Shown here one piece after another: positions 8,730-17,422 of a DNA stretch of 64,000 bases. Below the pieces are notes generated by a model. The model had not been told where the DNA came from. It saw only the letters and a list, made by a program, of their open reading frames with translations, and searched no databases. Source of the DNA: Paenarthrobacter sp. GOM3 (lineage in GTDB: Bacteria > Actinomycetota > Actinomycetes > Actinomycetales > Micrococcaceae); contig NZ_CP136562.1 of assembly GCF_018215265.2 (NCBI RefSeq), positions 1,488,001 to 1,552,000 of the forward strand, in the 5' to 3' direction. Position 1 is the stretch's first letter. Every line of letters begins with the position of its first letter. The position numbers and the translations under genes were made by a program.

Positions 8730-10237
8730 TGTCCGTCGACGCAACCCTGAGCTTCGAAGAGGCCATGGAGAAGTACGATCCCGTCTTGGGGTTCGAGGTC
8801 CACGTGGAGCTCAACACCAAGACCAAAATGTTCTCCTCCGCCCCGAACGTCTTCGGTGACGAGCCGAACACCAACGTCAACGAAGTAGACCTCGGCATGC
8901 CCGGTGTCCTCCCGGTGGTCAACAAGACCGCAGTGGAGTCATCCATCAAGATCGGCCTCGCGCTGAACTGCAAGATCGCCGAATCATGCCGTTTCGCCCG
9001 GAAGAACTACTTCTACCCGGACACCCCCAAGAACTTCCAGACCTCCCAATACGATGAGCCGATCGCATATGACGGGTACCTCGACATCGAGCTGGAGGAT
9101 GGCACGGTCTTCCGCGTGGAGATCGAACGCGCACACATGGAGGAGGACGCCGGAAAGCTGACCCACATGGGTGGCGCCGCCGGCCGCATCCAGGGCGCCG
9201 ACTACTCACTGGTGGACTACAACCGTTCGGGTGTTCCCCTGGTGGAAATCGTCACCAAGCCGATCGAGGGCGCCGGAAGCCGCGCACCCGAACTGGCCAA
9301 GGCGTACGTTGCGGCTGTCCGCGAAATCGTCAAGAACCTTGGGGTTTCCGACGCCAAGATGGAACGCGGCAACGTCCGCTGCGACGCCAACGTCTCCTTG
9401 CGCCCGCACGGCCGGGAACGCTTCGGTATCCGTTCGGAAACCAAGAACGTGAACTCGCTGCGCGCCGTCGAACACGCCGTCCGCTACGAGATCCAGCGGC
9501 ACGCCGCTGTTCTGGATTCCGGCGAGCCGGTCATCCAGGAGACGCGCCACTGGCACGAGGATACGCGTTCGACGACGTCGGGCCGGCCCAAGTCCGACGC
9601 TGACGATTACCGCTACTTCCCGGAGCCGGACCTGGTTCCCGTTGTCGCTTCCCGTGAATGGGTGGAGGAGCTCCGCGCCACCTTGCCCGAGCCGCCGGCC
9701 GAGCGCCGCAAGCGCCTCAAGGAAGCCTGGGGCTACTCCGACCTGGAATTCCGCGACGTCGTCAACGCGGGCGTCATGGATTCCATCGAAGAGACCATCG
9801 CAGCCGGTGCGTCCGCTGACGTGGCCCGCAAGTGGTGGATGGGCGAGATCGTTGGCCGCGCCAAGGTCGCCGACGTCGAACCCTCTGAACTGGGGGTCAC
9901 CCCGCAGGTGATCGTTGAGCTCAACAAGCTCGTAGAAGACGGCAAGATCAACAACAAGATGGCCACCCAGGTCCTGGACGGCGTTCTCGCCGGCGAAGGT
10001 GCCCCGGCTGAGATCGTCGAGAAGCGCGGTCTGGCTGTTGTCTCCGACGACGGTCCACTTCTGGAAGCCATCGACGCCGCACTGGCAGCACAGCCCGACG
10101 TCGCGGACAAGATCCGTGGCGGCAAGGTCCAGGCCGTTGGCGCCATTGTGGGTGGAGTCATGAAGGCCACCCGTGGGCAGGCTGACGCAGGCCGTGTCCG
10201 CGAACTGATCCTGGAAAGGCTCGGCGTCGAGGGCTGA
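8729..10237 (+). CDS. gatB: Asp-tRNA(Asn)/Glu-tRNA(Gln) amidotransferase subunit B
   Basis: A 502-residue GatB, which binds the misacylated tRNA and activates its side chain with ATP. The N-terminal catalytic domain shows [20 protein letters not shown], the [18 protein letters not shown] block and [12 protein letters not shown]. The C-terminal YqeY-like tail domain ends near [19 protein letters not shown]. The start is the ATG inside TAATG shared with gatA, and a strong terminator follows 21 bases after the stop. A window upstream extension in the same frame overlaps gatA and is discarded. Confidence 0.98.
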   Translation: MSVDATLSFEEAMEKYDPVLGFEVHVELNTKTKMFSSAPNVFGDEPNTNVNEVDLGMPGVLPVVNKTAVESSIKIGLALNCKIAESCRFARKNYFYPDTPKNFQTSQYDEPIAYDGYLDIELEDGTVFRVEIERAHMEEDAGKLTHMGGAAGRIQGADYSLVDYNRSGVPLVEIVTKPIEGAGSRAPELAKAYVAAVREIVKNLGVSDAKMERGNVRCDANVSLRPHGRERFGIRSETKNVNSLRAVEHAVRYEIQRHAAVLDSGEPVIQETRHWHEDTRSTTSGRPKSDADDYRYFPEPDLVPVVASREWVEELRATLPEPPAERRKRLKEAWGYSDLEFRDVVNAGVMDSIEETIAAGASADVARKWWMGEIVGRAKVADVEPSELGVTPQVIVELNKLVEDGKINNKMATQVLDGVLAGEGAPAEIVEKRGLAVVSDDGPLLEAIDAALAAQPDVADKIRGGKVQAVGAIVGGVMKATRGQADAGRVRELILERLGVEG

Positions 10238-10258
10238 CCCCTTGGCTTGAACGGCGGG

Positions 10259-10313
10259 TAGCCCGCTGTGGTGGTGTTCCAGCCCGGAACACCACCACGG
10301 CGGGCTACTTTTT
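10259..10313 (+). terminator. Rho-independent terminator of gatCAB
   Basis: TAGCCCGC followed by GTGGTGGTGTTCC pairs with GGAACACCACCAC followed by GCGGGCTA across a five-base loop, and a run of five Ts follows at 10309-10313. It lies 21 bases past gatB. Confidence 0.93.
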
Positions 10314-10326
10314 GTCCGGACGCGCG

Positions 10327-10332
10327 CACAAT
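10327..10332 (+). promoter_or_regulatory. -10 box CACAAT, leaderless start
   Basis: CACAAT ends six bases before the ATG at 10339. The same nANNNT-N6-start pattern recurs in the window. It follows directly after the gatCAB terminator. Confidence 0.5.
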
Positions 10333-10338
10333 GGATGC

Positions 10339-10896
10339 ATGGGCACCATCACACCAGGTTTTCGCAAGGTCCTTCTTGCCGGCGGGATCGCCGTCGCGTT
10401 GACCGGCGGCGGGGCCGCCGCCGTGTGGGCGGGCACCCAACCCAGCCCTTCGCCGTCGAGCACCACTGCCTCACCCAGCCCGTCCGCCTCGGCGGACACC
10501 AAGCCCGCGGAGGCCCGCGGGAAGGCTATCCACGGCGAACATGTCGTGAAGCAGCAGGATGGCAGCTATCGCACGGTGGTCACCCAGGCTGGAACCATTG
10601 AAGCGGTGAGCGACTCCGAGGTCACGGTCAAGAGCGAAGACGGCTTCACCCAGCGGTATGCGATCAACGCCGAAACGCGCTTCGCGAAGATCCCGACGGA
10701 CCTGTCGCAGCTCCGGAACGGGAAGGGCAAGCCCACGCTGCCGTCGGCCACCGTTGCTGAGTTGAAAACCGGTGACACAGTCCACGCCAGCGGGGTCAAG
10801 GACGGCAATACGGTCACCGCGACGCGGATCGTGTCGGGCGAACTCCCCGCAGGACCCAAAGCCGGCCACGGGCACAGGGGTCACGGCACCGCCTGA
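10339..10896 (+). CDS. Exported protein with DUF5666-like domain
   Basis: A 185-residue protein with an N-terminal membrane or signal segment (VLLAGGIAVALTGGGAAAVWAG, given here only as positions about 10-31), a Ser/Pro-rich spacer to about residue 55, then a beta-rich domain with AGTIEAVSDSEVTVKSEDG and LKTGDTVHASGVKDGNTV. That pattern resembles DUF5666-type OB-like repeats. The C-terminus is His/Gly-rich (GHGHRGHG). The function is unknown. The start at 10339 is preferred over one at 10312 because a -10 box lies six bases ahead. It converges with the formylglycine-generating enzyme gene, and its stop lies within a 20-bp duplication. Confidence 0.72.
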   Translation: MGTITPGFRKVLLAGGIAVALTGGGAAAVWAGTQPSPSPSSTTASPSPSASADTKPAEARGKAIHGEHVVKQQDGSYRTVVTQAGTIEAVSDSEVTVKSEDGFTQRYAINAETRFAKIPTDLSQLRNGKGKPTLPSATVAELKTGDTVHASGVKDGNTVTATRIVSGELPAGPKAGHGHRGHGTA

Positions 10897-10920
10897 GTCC
10901 TCACGGCAGCGCCTGAGTCA
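10881..10920. repeat. Two 20-bp tandem copies spanning two convergent stop codons
   Basis: 10881-10900 and 10901-10920 are identical at 18 of 20 positions (TCACGGCA-C/G-CGCCTGAGTC-C/A). The first copy holds the stop of the upstream gene at 10894-10896. The second copy holds the stop of the convergent gene at 10918-10920. Confidence 0.85.
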
Positions 10921-11937
10921 GAGGGCCACTGTCCTGAAACCCAGGTTGGCCCCGGCTGAATCGGGCGTGTTGGAACTCCGCGCCGCCAGGCGGTATCGGT
11001 TGCAGTAGGAGTCGTGGCAAAGGTACGAGCCTCCGCGCATGACCCGTCCGCTTCCGATCGTGGGGCCGAGTGGGTCCTCCACCGTGTCGCGGGCCAGGCA
11101 CGTCCTGTAGTACTTGGGCAGGAACCAGTCGCTGCACCACTCCCAGACGTTGCCGCTGGTTTGGTACAGCCCGTAGCCGTTGGGGTTGTATGACCGGACA
11201 GGTGCGGTGGTGAGGTAGCCGTCGTCGAGGTCGTTGCGGACCGGGAATTCGCCTTGCCATATGTTGCAGTTGTGGGCGGCCTCGCCAGGACTACCGTTGA
11301 GGAGTTCGTTGCCCCACGGGTAGCGTTGCCCAGCCAGGCCGCCGCGCGCGGCATACTCCCATTCCGCTTCCGTGGGGAGCCTGCGGCCCGCCCACGCACA
11401 GTACGCCAGCGCATCGTTGTAGGAGACGTGGGTCACCGGGTGGTCCGGGATGTCCGTCCAGTGCGAGAGGGGCCCCGCCGGGTGTGCCCAGTCTGCTCCG
11501 CGAACGTTGAGCCACCAGGGGACGGCGTCCACCCGGTTCAGGATGTCCTCCGGCCTGGCTTTCACGGCCAGGTGAAACACCGCCGAGGTTCCGTACAGCT
11601 CGGACTCGGTGCGGTGCCCGGTGGCGTCGACAAAGCCGGCAAATGCCTCATTGGTTACGGTGGTGGCGCTGATTCGGAACGCAGATACCCGCACCTGGTG
11701 CACGGGAGATTCGCCGTCCCCGTCATAGCCTTCGCCGAACGGATCGCCCATCGCGAAGGTGCCGGCGGGAACCTCGACGTCGGCTTCCGCCGTTAAGGAC
11801 GCTGCGTTTTCGACGGCGGTACTCGCCACTGGCCGATCACTGATCGTTGGCAGGGGGAGGGGCCGCCCAGGCTCGAGGTGCCGCCCCTGCTCGGAATGTG
11901 TCCGGGCGCCGGTGCCTGGGCTACAGCAATCTGCCAT
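10918..11937 (-). CDS. Formylglycine-generating enzyme (sulfatase-modifying factor)
   Basis: A 339-residue FGE-sulfatase family protein that oxidises a sulfatase active-site cysteine to formylglycine. It carries both copper-binding catalytic cysteines, Cys307 and Cys312, in GGSYLCHDSYCNRYR. Other fold hallmarks are RLPTEAEWEYAARGG near 187 and GNVWEWCSDWFLP near 262. This separates it from catalytically silent relatives such as EgtB-like or lectin-fold proteins. The N-terminal 50 residues are extra, with MADCCSPG. AGAAGG lies five to six bases before the ATG. No sulfatase gene is present in the window, so its client must be elsewhere. Confidence 0.93.
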   Translation of the reverse strand: MADCCSPGTGARTHSEQGRHLEPGRPLPLPTISDRPVASTAVENAASLTAEADVEVPAGTFAMGDPFGEGYDGDGESPVHQVRVSAFRISATTVTNEAFAGFVDATGHRTESELYGTSAVFHLAVKARPEDILNRVDAVPWWLNVRGADWAHPAGPLSHWTDIPDHPVTHVSYNDALAYCAWAGRRLPTEAEWEYAARGGLAGQRYPWGNELLNGSPGEAAHNCNIWQGEFPVRNDLDDGYLTTAPVRSYNPNGYGLYQTSGNVWEWCSDWFLPKYYRTCLARDTVEDPLGPTIGSGRVMRGGSYLCHDSYCNRYRLAARSSNTPDSAGANLGFRTVAL

Positions 11938-11997
11938 GTGAACCTTCTGTCTGAACTCCGCTTGCTAGTACCTTAGCGGGGCGGTGCTGTGCCACAC

Positions 11998-12412
11998 GCA
12001 CCCGTTTGCCCGCCCTGCGGCGCACCCGTTGTGGCCGGGTTGCGCACCCGTTGCGTCCGGGGACCGCACCCGTTTCCGCCCTGCGCACCCGTCCCTACGG
12101 GGGCGCTCGGCGTGTACGGGTGCGAAGCCGAATCGAGGAACCACACCCGCCCTGCACACCCGTTTCCGTCATGCGCACCCCTCGCGTCAGGGGGGGCGCA
12201 TCCGTTTCCGCCGTGCGCGCCTGTCCTTACGGGGGCGCTCGGCGCGTACGGGGGCGAAGCCCCATCAAGGAACCGCACCCGCCCTGCACACCCGTTTCCG
12301 CCGTGCCCGCCCCTCGTGGCCGGGTGGCGCACCCCTTTCCGCCGTGCGCACCCGTCCTTACGGGGGCGCTCGGCGTGTACGAGTGCGAAACCCCACCGAG
12401 GAACCGCCCCCG
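11998..12412. repeat. GC-rich repeat block, three units of about 131 bp plus 22-bp repeats
   Basis: GCACCCGT recurs at 11998, 12022, 12044, 12066 and 12084, roughly every 22 bases. A larger unit then repeats three times: the block beginning GTCC(C/T)TACGGGGGCGCTCGG starts at 12091, 12223 and 12354, giving periods of 132 and 131 bases. Each unit can fold, with CGCACCCGT before the block facing ACGGGTGCG after it. It fills most of the roughly 620-base gap between the FGE gene and the sugar transporter operon. All frames through it are low-complexity and not credible proteins. The function is unknown. Confidence 0.8.
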
Positions 12413-12494
12413 CCCGGACAAAGTGATGAAAAATGACTTCTGCGCTCAGTTTCGATCATGATCTTGCAAAAGGGCAAAGCGTCACTTATCGTTT

Positions 12495-12508
12495 GTTAAA
12501 CGGTTAAC
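12495..12508. promoter_or_regulatory. Candidate LacI-family operator
   Basis: GTTAA and TTAAC form an inverted repeat around a central ACGG, in an AT-rich patch 54 bases before the first permease gene. LacI-family regulators bind short palindromes of this type, and a LacI-family gene is in the operon. Confidence 0.45.
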
Positions 12509-12561
12509 GAGCGTGGCCTGAATCACACTGATGATTTTGGCTCAGCACTTGAGGAGACAGC

Positions 12562-13593
12562 ATGAACTCGACGACGGAACAGGCTCCGGCATTGCCCGAA
12601 GCTCGCCGAGTCCCGGCCAGGGCGGGCATCAAGCCGCCGGGGTCCGGTCCAAAGAAGCGGAAGGCCAAGGCCCCGCAGCAAAGCTTCCGGTCACGCCTGC
12701 GACGCGATAAGCAGATGCTCCTCATGATGGTGCCGGGCGTAGCCTTCCTGCTGCTCTTCTTCTACATTCCTATCCTTGGCAACGTCATCGCGTTCCAGGA
12801 CTACCAGCCCTACTTGGGCATCGGTGACAGCTTGTGGGTTGGCTGGCAGAACTTCGTGGAGCTGTTCGGAAACCCGGACTTCCTCCACGCCTTCTGGAAC
12901 ACCCTGTATCTGGCGGCGTGGCAACTGGTCTTCCTGTTCCCGGTGCCCCTGGTACTGGCGCTGATTGTCGATTCGCTGATCAGCACCCGCGTTCGCAAGA
13001 TCTTCCAGAGCATCGCCTACCTCCCGCACTTCCTGTCCTGGGTGCTGGTGATCGCGTTCTTCCAACAGATGCTCGGTGGTGCAGGATTCATCAACAACCT
13101 GCTCCGCGACTGGGGCATGGACCCGATTCCGTTCATGACCAACCCCGAGACTTTTCCGGTCATGGTGGTGGTCCAGATGATCTGGAAAGACGCCGGCTGG
13201 GCCATGATCATCTTCCTGGCAGCCCTTGCCAGCATTGATGCCTCGCTCTACGAAGCAGCCGCAGCGGATGGTGCGGGCCGCTGGCGCCGGATGTGGCACA
13301 TTACCCTTCCCGGCCTCCGGCCCGTGATCGTCCTGCTCCTGATCCTGCGAATCGGCGACATCCTGTCCGTCGGATTTGAGCAGTTCATCCTCCAACGGGA
13401 CGCCGTCGGGGCCGGAGCTGCGGAAGTGCTGGACACCTTTACCTACTACACCGGCGTAGTGGGCGGTGGCTGGAGCTCAGGTGCAGCAGCCGGGCTCGCC
13501 AAGGGTGTGGTCAGCGCCTTGTTGATCTACGGCGCCAACAAACTTGCCCACCGTTTCGGAGAAGACGGAATCTTCGCAAAACAAGCGCGCTAA
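12562..13593 (+). CDS. LplB-type sugar ABC transporter permease
   Basis: A 343-residue MalF-class permease of the LplB/YteP group. About 50 residues of basic cytoplasmic tail precede six membrane helices. The EAA loop that contacts the ATPase reads EAAAADGAGRWRRMWHITLP near residue 230. GAGGAG precedes the ATG. It is the first gene of the operon permease-permease-binding protein-LacI-oxidoreductase. As is common for LplB-type importers, no ATPase is encoded nearby, so a shared MsmK-like ATPase is likely. Confidence 0.92.
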   Translation: MNSTTEQAPALPEARRVPARAGIKPPGSGPKKRKAKAPQQSFRSRLRRDKQMLLMMVPGVAFLLLFFYIPILGNVIAFQDYQPYLGIGDSLWVGWQNFVELFGNPDFLHAFWNTLYLAAWQLVFLFPVPLVLALIVDSLISTRVRKIFQSIAYLPHFLSWVLVIAFFQQMLGGAGFINNLLRDWGMDPIPFMTNPETFPVMVVVQMIWKDAGWAMIIFLAALASIDASLYEAAAADGAGRWRRMWHITLPGLRPVIVLLLILRIGDILSVGFEQFILQRDAVGAGAAEVLDTFTYYTGVVGGGWSSGAAAGLAKGVVSALLIYGANKLAHRFGEDGIFAKQAR

Positions 13594-13633
13594 GAGCCCA
13601 CTGGCCCGCGCAGCTGCCGCACAAGGAGAACCC

Positions 13634-14557
13634 ATGGCAACAACACTTTTCACCAGGAAACCCCGGGAACTGACGTACAACCCCAAACGCCCGGTGTGGA
13701 AGGAAAAGCCTTCCGCGCTCTACCAAACGGTCAAAGCAGTAGTCCTGATCGTCTTCAGTATCTCCATCCTGACCCCCATCTTGTTGGTGGTTTCGACGTC
13801 CCTTGCGGATACGGAACAGCTCGTCAAGGCAGGCGGCTTCGTCCTCTGGCCCGAACGACCCACATTGGAGGCCTACGCCACCATCTTCAAAGGCCCCATG
13901 GTCCTGCAGTCCCTGGGTGTGAGCATGCTGATCACGGCAGTGGGCACCATCCTGGCGCTGTTCGTGACCATCACCATGGCCTACGCCACCAGCCGCACTG
14001 TCCTCTTCGGCCGGCCGGTGATCCTCGCGGTCCTGTTCACACTGCTCTTCGCGCCGGGCCTGATTCCGTCCTTCCTCATGATCCGTCAACTTGGATTGCT
14101 GGACTCCCTGTGGTCGCTGATCCTCCCCGGCATCTTCGGTGCCTTCAACTTTGTGGTGATGCGGTCCTTCTTCATGAACATTCCCGGGGAACTGATTGAA
14201 AGCGCCAGGATCGACGGCGCCAACGACTGGCAGATCCTGTGGCGGATCGTCATGCCGCTGTCCAAAGCCGTGATCGCCGTCGTCGGGCTGTTCTACGCGG
14301 TTGGTTTCTGGAACTCCTTCTTCAATGCGTTGCTCTACATCAACGACCACTCCAAGTGGCCCATCCAGTTGTTGCTCCGCAACTTCGTAGTCCAGGGCAG
14401 CGGTGCCGCAGATCAGCTCGGAATCACCACCACGCCTCCACCGCAGTCCATCCAGATGGCCGTGGTGGTGGTTGCCCTGGTCCCCATCCTGATGGTTTAC
14501 CCGTTCCTCCAAAAGCACTTTGCCAAGGGCGTCATCACTGGCGCCGTGAAGGGCTGA
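13634..14557 (+). CDS. YtcP/AraQ-type sugar ABC transporter permease
   Basis: A 307-residue second permease with six membrane helices and the EAA loop ESARIDGANDWQILWRIVMP near residue 190. AAGGAG lies upstream of the ATG at 13634. An in-frame upstream extension overlapping the first permease is discarded. It lies 40 bases after the first permease gene. It pairs with that protein to form the membrane pore of an LplB/YtcP-type oligosaccharide importer. Confidence 0.93.
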   Translation: MATTLFTRKPRELTYNPKRPVWKEKPSALYQTVKAVVLIVFSISILTPILLVVSTSLADTEQLVKAGGFVLWPERPTLEAYATIFKGPMVLQSLGVSMLITAVGTILALFVTITMAYATSRTVLFGRPVILAVLFTLLFAPGLIPSFLMIRQLGLLDSLWSLILPGIFGAFNFVVMRSFFMNIPGELIESARIDGANDWQILWRIVMPLSKAVIAVVGLFYAVGFWNSFFNALLYINDHSKWPIQLLLRNFVVQGSGAADQLGITTTPPPQSIQMAVVVVALVPILMVYPFLQKHFAKGVITGAVKG

Positions 14558-14626
14558 CCGCACCCGCGGACCCGCCAAAAACTGACACAACACACCATGA
14601 AGCAAGTAACCAGAAAGGGTTATGCC

Positions 14627-16285
14627 ATGACGAGCACTACCTCACAGGCTGGATTCAGCCGCCGCGGTTTCCTTGGCCTCGCAGGCCTGGCCGTGACCGC
14701 CGTCGGCCTGTCCGCCTGCGGTGGTGGCGGGTCCGCGAGCAATGGAGGCGCCGCCGCCTCGGCTTCGGTCAAACTGCCCACGTATAAGGAATTTACCGGC
14801 GTCACCCCGGATATTGCGGGCAACGCCAAGGGCCTACAGGCCGGCTACTTCAAACTGCCCACCGCCGTGCAGTCCGTGAAGACGCCGCCACTCAAGGGCA
14901 AAGTGACCGGGCTGACCGAAACGTTCGACACCATGAGCCCGGGCCTGAAGGACAACCCGTTCTGGCAAAGGCTCAACGCCAAGCTAGGCGGCGACCTGGA
15001 GCTGCAGATCGCCGAGGATATCGGCGACGGCTACCCGGCGAAGTTCGCCACCGTCCTTGCCAGCAACGACCTCCCGGACATGATGTGGGTTCCGCCGAAC
15101 CAGGGCATCCCCAACGTCGGGCCCATGCTCGAAGCCAAGTTCCAGGACCTGACGCCGTACCTCTCCGGTGACGCCGTCCTTGAGTACCCCAATCTCGCGG
15201 CCCTGAAGCCCGATTCCTGGAAGACCGCCGTCGTGAATGGCAAGATCTGGGGAGCTCCCATCCCGAGTACCCCGTTCGGCCAGGTCTACGTAGGCAACCA
15301 CGCTGTGTGGGAGCAGGTGGGCGGCTTTGAGGCCGGCAGCGCTGATGAGTTCCTGGACAAGGCCAAGGAACTGACGCGTCCGGGCGAGCAGAAGTATGCG
15401 TTGGAGCCGGCCTACATCAACGCCCTCCACATGGTTACGGAGTGGTTCGGCGCCCCGAATAGCTGGGCAGTGAACAAGGACCGCACGCTGACGCACCTTT
15501 ACGAAACCGACGAGTACCTGGCCGGGGTGGAGTTCACCGCCAAGATGTTCGCCGCCGGCGTCTTCTACCCGGACTCCAAAGCCACCGACATCCGTTCGCG
15601 CGTCGCCAACGGAAGCGTCGCAGCCCAGGTTGTGGTGGGTCCGCACGACATCCGCAGCTGCCGCTCGCTGAACAAGGACGCCCAGTTCGACATCTTGATC
15701 CCCTTCAGTGCCGACGGCAAGGTCAAGCCCGTCTACGACATGGGCTACGGAACAGTCGGTTTCACGCCGTTCAAGAAGGCGGAGGAGGGCAAGATCCGCG
15801 AGCTCCTCGCGCTGATCAACTACCTGTCGGCGCCGTTCGGCACCGTGGAGTACATGCAAAAGAACTTCGGCGAACTCGGCCAGGACTACACCATCGATGC
15901 CTCCGGCAACCCGGCGCGCACCGAAACCGGCACCACCAACGCCCCCGGCCTGGTCTCGGCGTTGAACATCATGTCCAGCCCGGAAAACGTCATCTTCAAC
16001 CCGGGCTTCGACGACGACACACGGTACGTCAGCAAGCAGGAAGAAAAGCTCCTCGAGTTCGCCTGGCGCAACCCCACCAACGGTTCCTACTCGGACACCA
16101 ACGCCAAGGTGGGCGCAAAGATCACCAAGCAACTGCGCGACAAGGTGGTGGACATCATCACCGGCCGCGCCAAGATCGACGAGCTCAAGGACGCGGTAAA
16201 GCGCTGGAAGAGCGAGGGCGGTGACAAGATGCGCGATGAGTACCAGGCCGCGTTGGACCCCAACGCCCCGGTGTTCAGGAGCTAG
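14627..16285 (+). CDS. LipO-like sugar-binding lipoprotein
   Basis: A 552-residue extracellular solute-binding protein. The signal peptide has a twin-arginine motif (SRRGFLGL) and a lipobox (LSAC), with the lipidated cysteine near residue 36 followed by GGGG. This suggests export by Tat and anchoring in the membrane. The length fits LipO/LplA-type binding proteins, which are larger than maltose-binding types and bind oligosaccharides such as unsaturated galacturonides. WVPPNQGIPNVGPM and the EWFGAPNSWAVNKDR blocks are typical. The ATG at 14627 is chosen since it gives a standard signal peptide. Confidence 0.9.
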   Translation: MTSTTSQAGFSRRGFLGLAGLAVTAVGLSACGGGGSASNGGAAASASVKLPTYKEFTGVTPDIAGNAKGLQAGYFKLPTAVQSVKTPPLKGKVTGLTETFDTMSPGLKDNPFWQRLNAKLGGDLELQIAEDIGDGYPAKFATVLASNDLPDMMWVPPNQGIPNVGPMLEAKFQDLTPYLSGDAVLEYPNLAALKPDSWKTAVVNGKIWGAPIPSTPFGQVYVGNHAVWEQVGGFEAGSADEFLDKAKELTRPGEQKYALEPAYINALHMVTEWFGAPNSWAVNKDRTLTHLYETDEYLAGVEFTAKMFAAGVFYPDSKATDIRSRVANGSVAAQVVVGPHDIRSCRSLNKDAQFDILIPFSADGKVKPVYDMGYGTVGFTPFKKAEEGKIRELLALINYLSAPFGTVEYMQKNFGELGQDYTIDASGNPARTETGTTNAPGLVSALNIMSSPENVIFNPGFDDDTRYVSKQEEKLLEFAWRNPTNGSYSDTNAKVGAKITKQLRDKVVDIITGRAKIDELKDAVKRWKSEGGDKMRDEYQAALDPNAPVFRS

Positions 16286-16334
16286 CCTCAGACCAATAAA
16301 CGAAGAAATCAAGCACGCACCAGCAGGGGGAACC

Positions 16335-17396
16335 ATGGCAAAAACGAGCAGCACCGGAGTCCGACCCACCATCCGTATGGTGGCCGAATTGGCGGGCGTC
16401 TCAACGGCCACGGTTTCCTATGTCCTGTCCGGTCGCCGCGGCGATGGCGGACCAGGCGTTTCGGACCCGACGGCGGAAAAGGTCAAGGCCGCTGCGGAGC
16501 GGCTCGGCTACCGTCCCAACCAGGCGGCCCGTGCCATCCGGACGGGCCGCACCAACACGGTGATCCTGTCGCTGACCATGTTGTCCGATCCTTGGTCCCT
16601 GTCCGTCATTGAGTCCGTCCAGAAGGCAGCCGCCCCGCTCGGCATCACCCCGATGATCCTCGGAGATGCAGACTGGGTGAAGGTCCTGGGAACGCATAAC
16701 GCCGACGCCGTGTTCGTTGACGCGGTCAGCAAGGGCCAGCGGGATGAGCTTCGTAAGCTCGCCGAGCACGGGACCACGCTGGTGGTCTTCGACGAAGGAT
16801 TGGAAGCGGAAGGCTTCGACGTTATCCGTTCCATTGCCGGGCCTGGCTGCCGCATGGCCGTGGAGCACCTGCTCCACGGCCACCGGAAGATCGCCTGCCT
16901 GACCCCAGCCACGGCAGCGGGAACCTCGGGTGGGGCGCGGTACCGGGCCTACGCCGAAGCGCTCACAGCGGCCGGAATTGCTGAACGTGAAGACTACGTG
17001 GGCTTGTTCGACGGCACCAGTGCCGGGGCCTACGCTGCGGCAACGCGGGTGCTCAGCCTGCCGGACCGGCCCACGGCTATCTATGCCACCACGGATTACG
17101 CCGCGGTCAGCGCCATCAATGCCGCGCAACGCCTGGGCCTGGCAGTGGGCACTGACGTAGACATCATCGGTGTCGGCAACACGGTGGAAGGTGAGCGGAT
17201 GTCGCCCTCGCTGAGCACTGTTGGTCCCGTGGACTTTTTCGACAAGCTCGCCCGGCTGCTCCTGCGACGCGCAACCGCGCAGTCGGGAGACGCTGCCGGA
17301 GGCGTCCCAGCAGGACCGGGCGTCCTGGACTTCCCCTGGCACTTGTTCGTGCGTGAATCGGCGCCGCATCGCAGCGCCGCAACCAGACTTTACTAA
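16335..17396 (+). CDS. LacI-family transcriptional regulator
   Basis: A 353-residue regulator. The N-terminal HTH and hinge (TIRMVAELAGVSTATVSYVLSG, positions about 12-33, then RPNQAARAIRTGRTN) are followed by a periplasmic-binding-protein-like effector domain. GGGGGAACC precedes the ATG. It is within the transporter operon, 49 bases after the binding protein gene, so it probably controls its own operon, with the inverted repeat at 12495-12508 as a candidate site. The effector should be a sugar or derivative brought in by the transporter. Confidence 0.92.
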   Translation: MAKTSSTGVRPTIRMVAELAGVSTATVSYVLSGRRGDGGPGVSDPTAEKVKAAAERLGYRPNQAARAIRTGRTNTVILSLTMLSDPWSLSVIESVQKAAAPLGITPMILGDADWVKVLGTHNADAVFVDAVSKGQRDELRKLAEHGTTLVVFDEGLEAEGFDVIRSIAGPGCRMAVEHLLHGHRKIACLTPATAAGTSGGARYRAYAEALTAAGIAEREDYVGLFDGTSAGAYAAATRVLSLPDRPTAIYATTDYAAVSAINAAQRLGLAVGTDVDIIGVGNTVEGERMSPSLSTVGPVDFFDKLARLLLRRATAQSGDAAGGVPAGPGVLDFPWHLFVRESAPHRSAATRLY

Positions 17397-17422
17397 GAAT
17401 AAGCAGAAGGAAATTTCACACC

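Noticed and set aside
11998..12412. CRISPR array
   Set aside because: Repeat units are variable, spacing is not constant at the CRISPR scale, spacer-like segments also repeat, and no cas gene is in the window.
11989..12461. Several overlapping open frames of 119-151 residues on both strands through the repeat block
   Set aside because: They are low-complexity peptides made by GC-rich repeats, open on several frames at once, with no ribosome-binding site or family resemblance.
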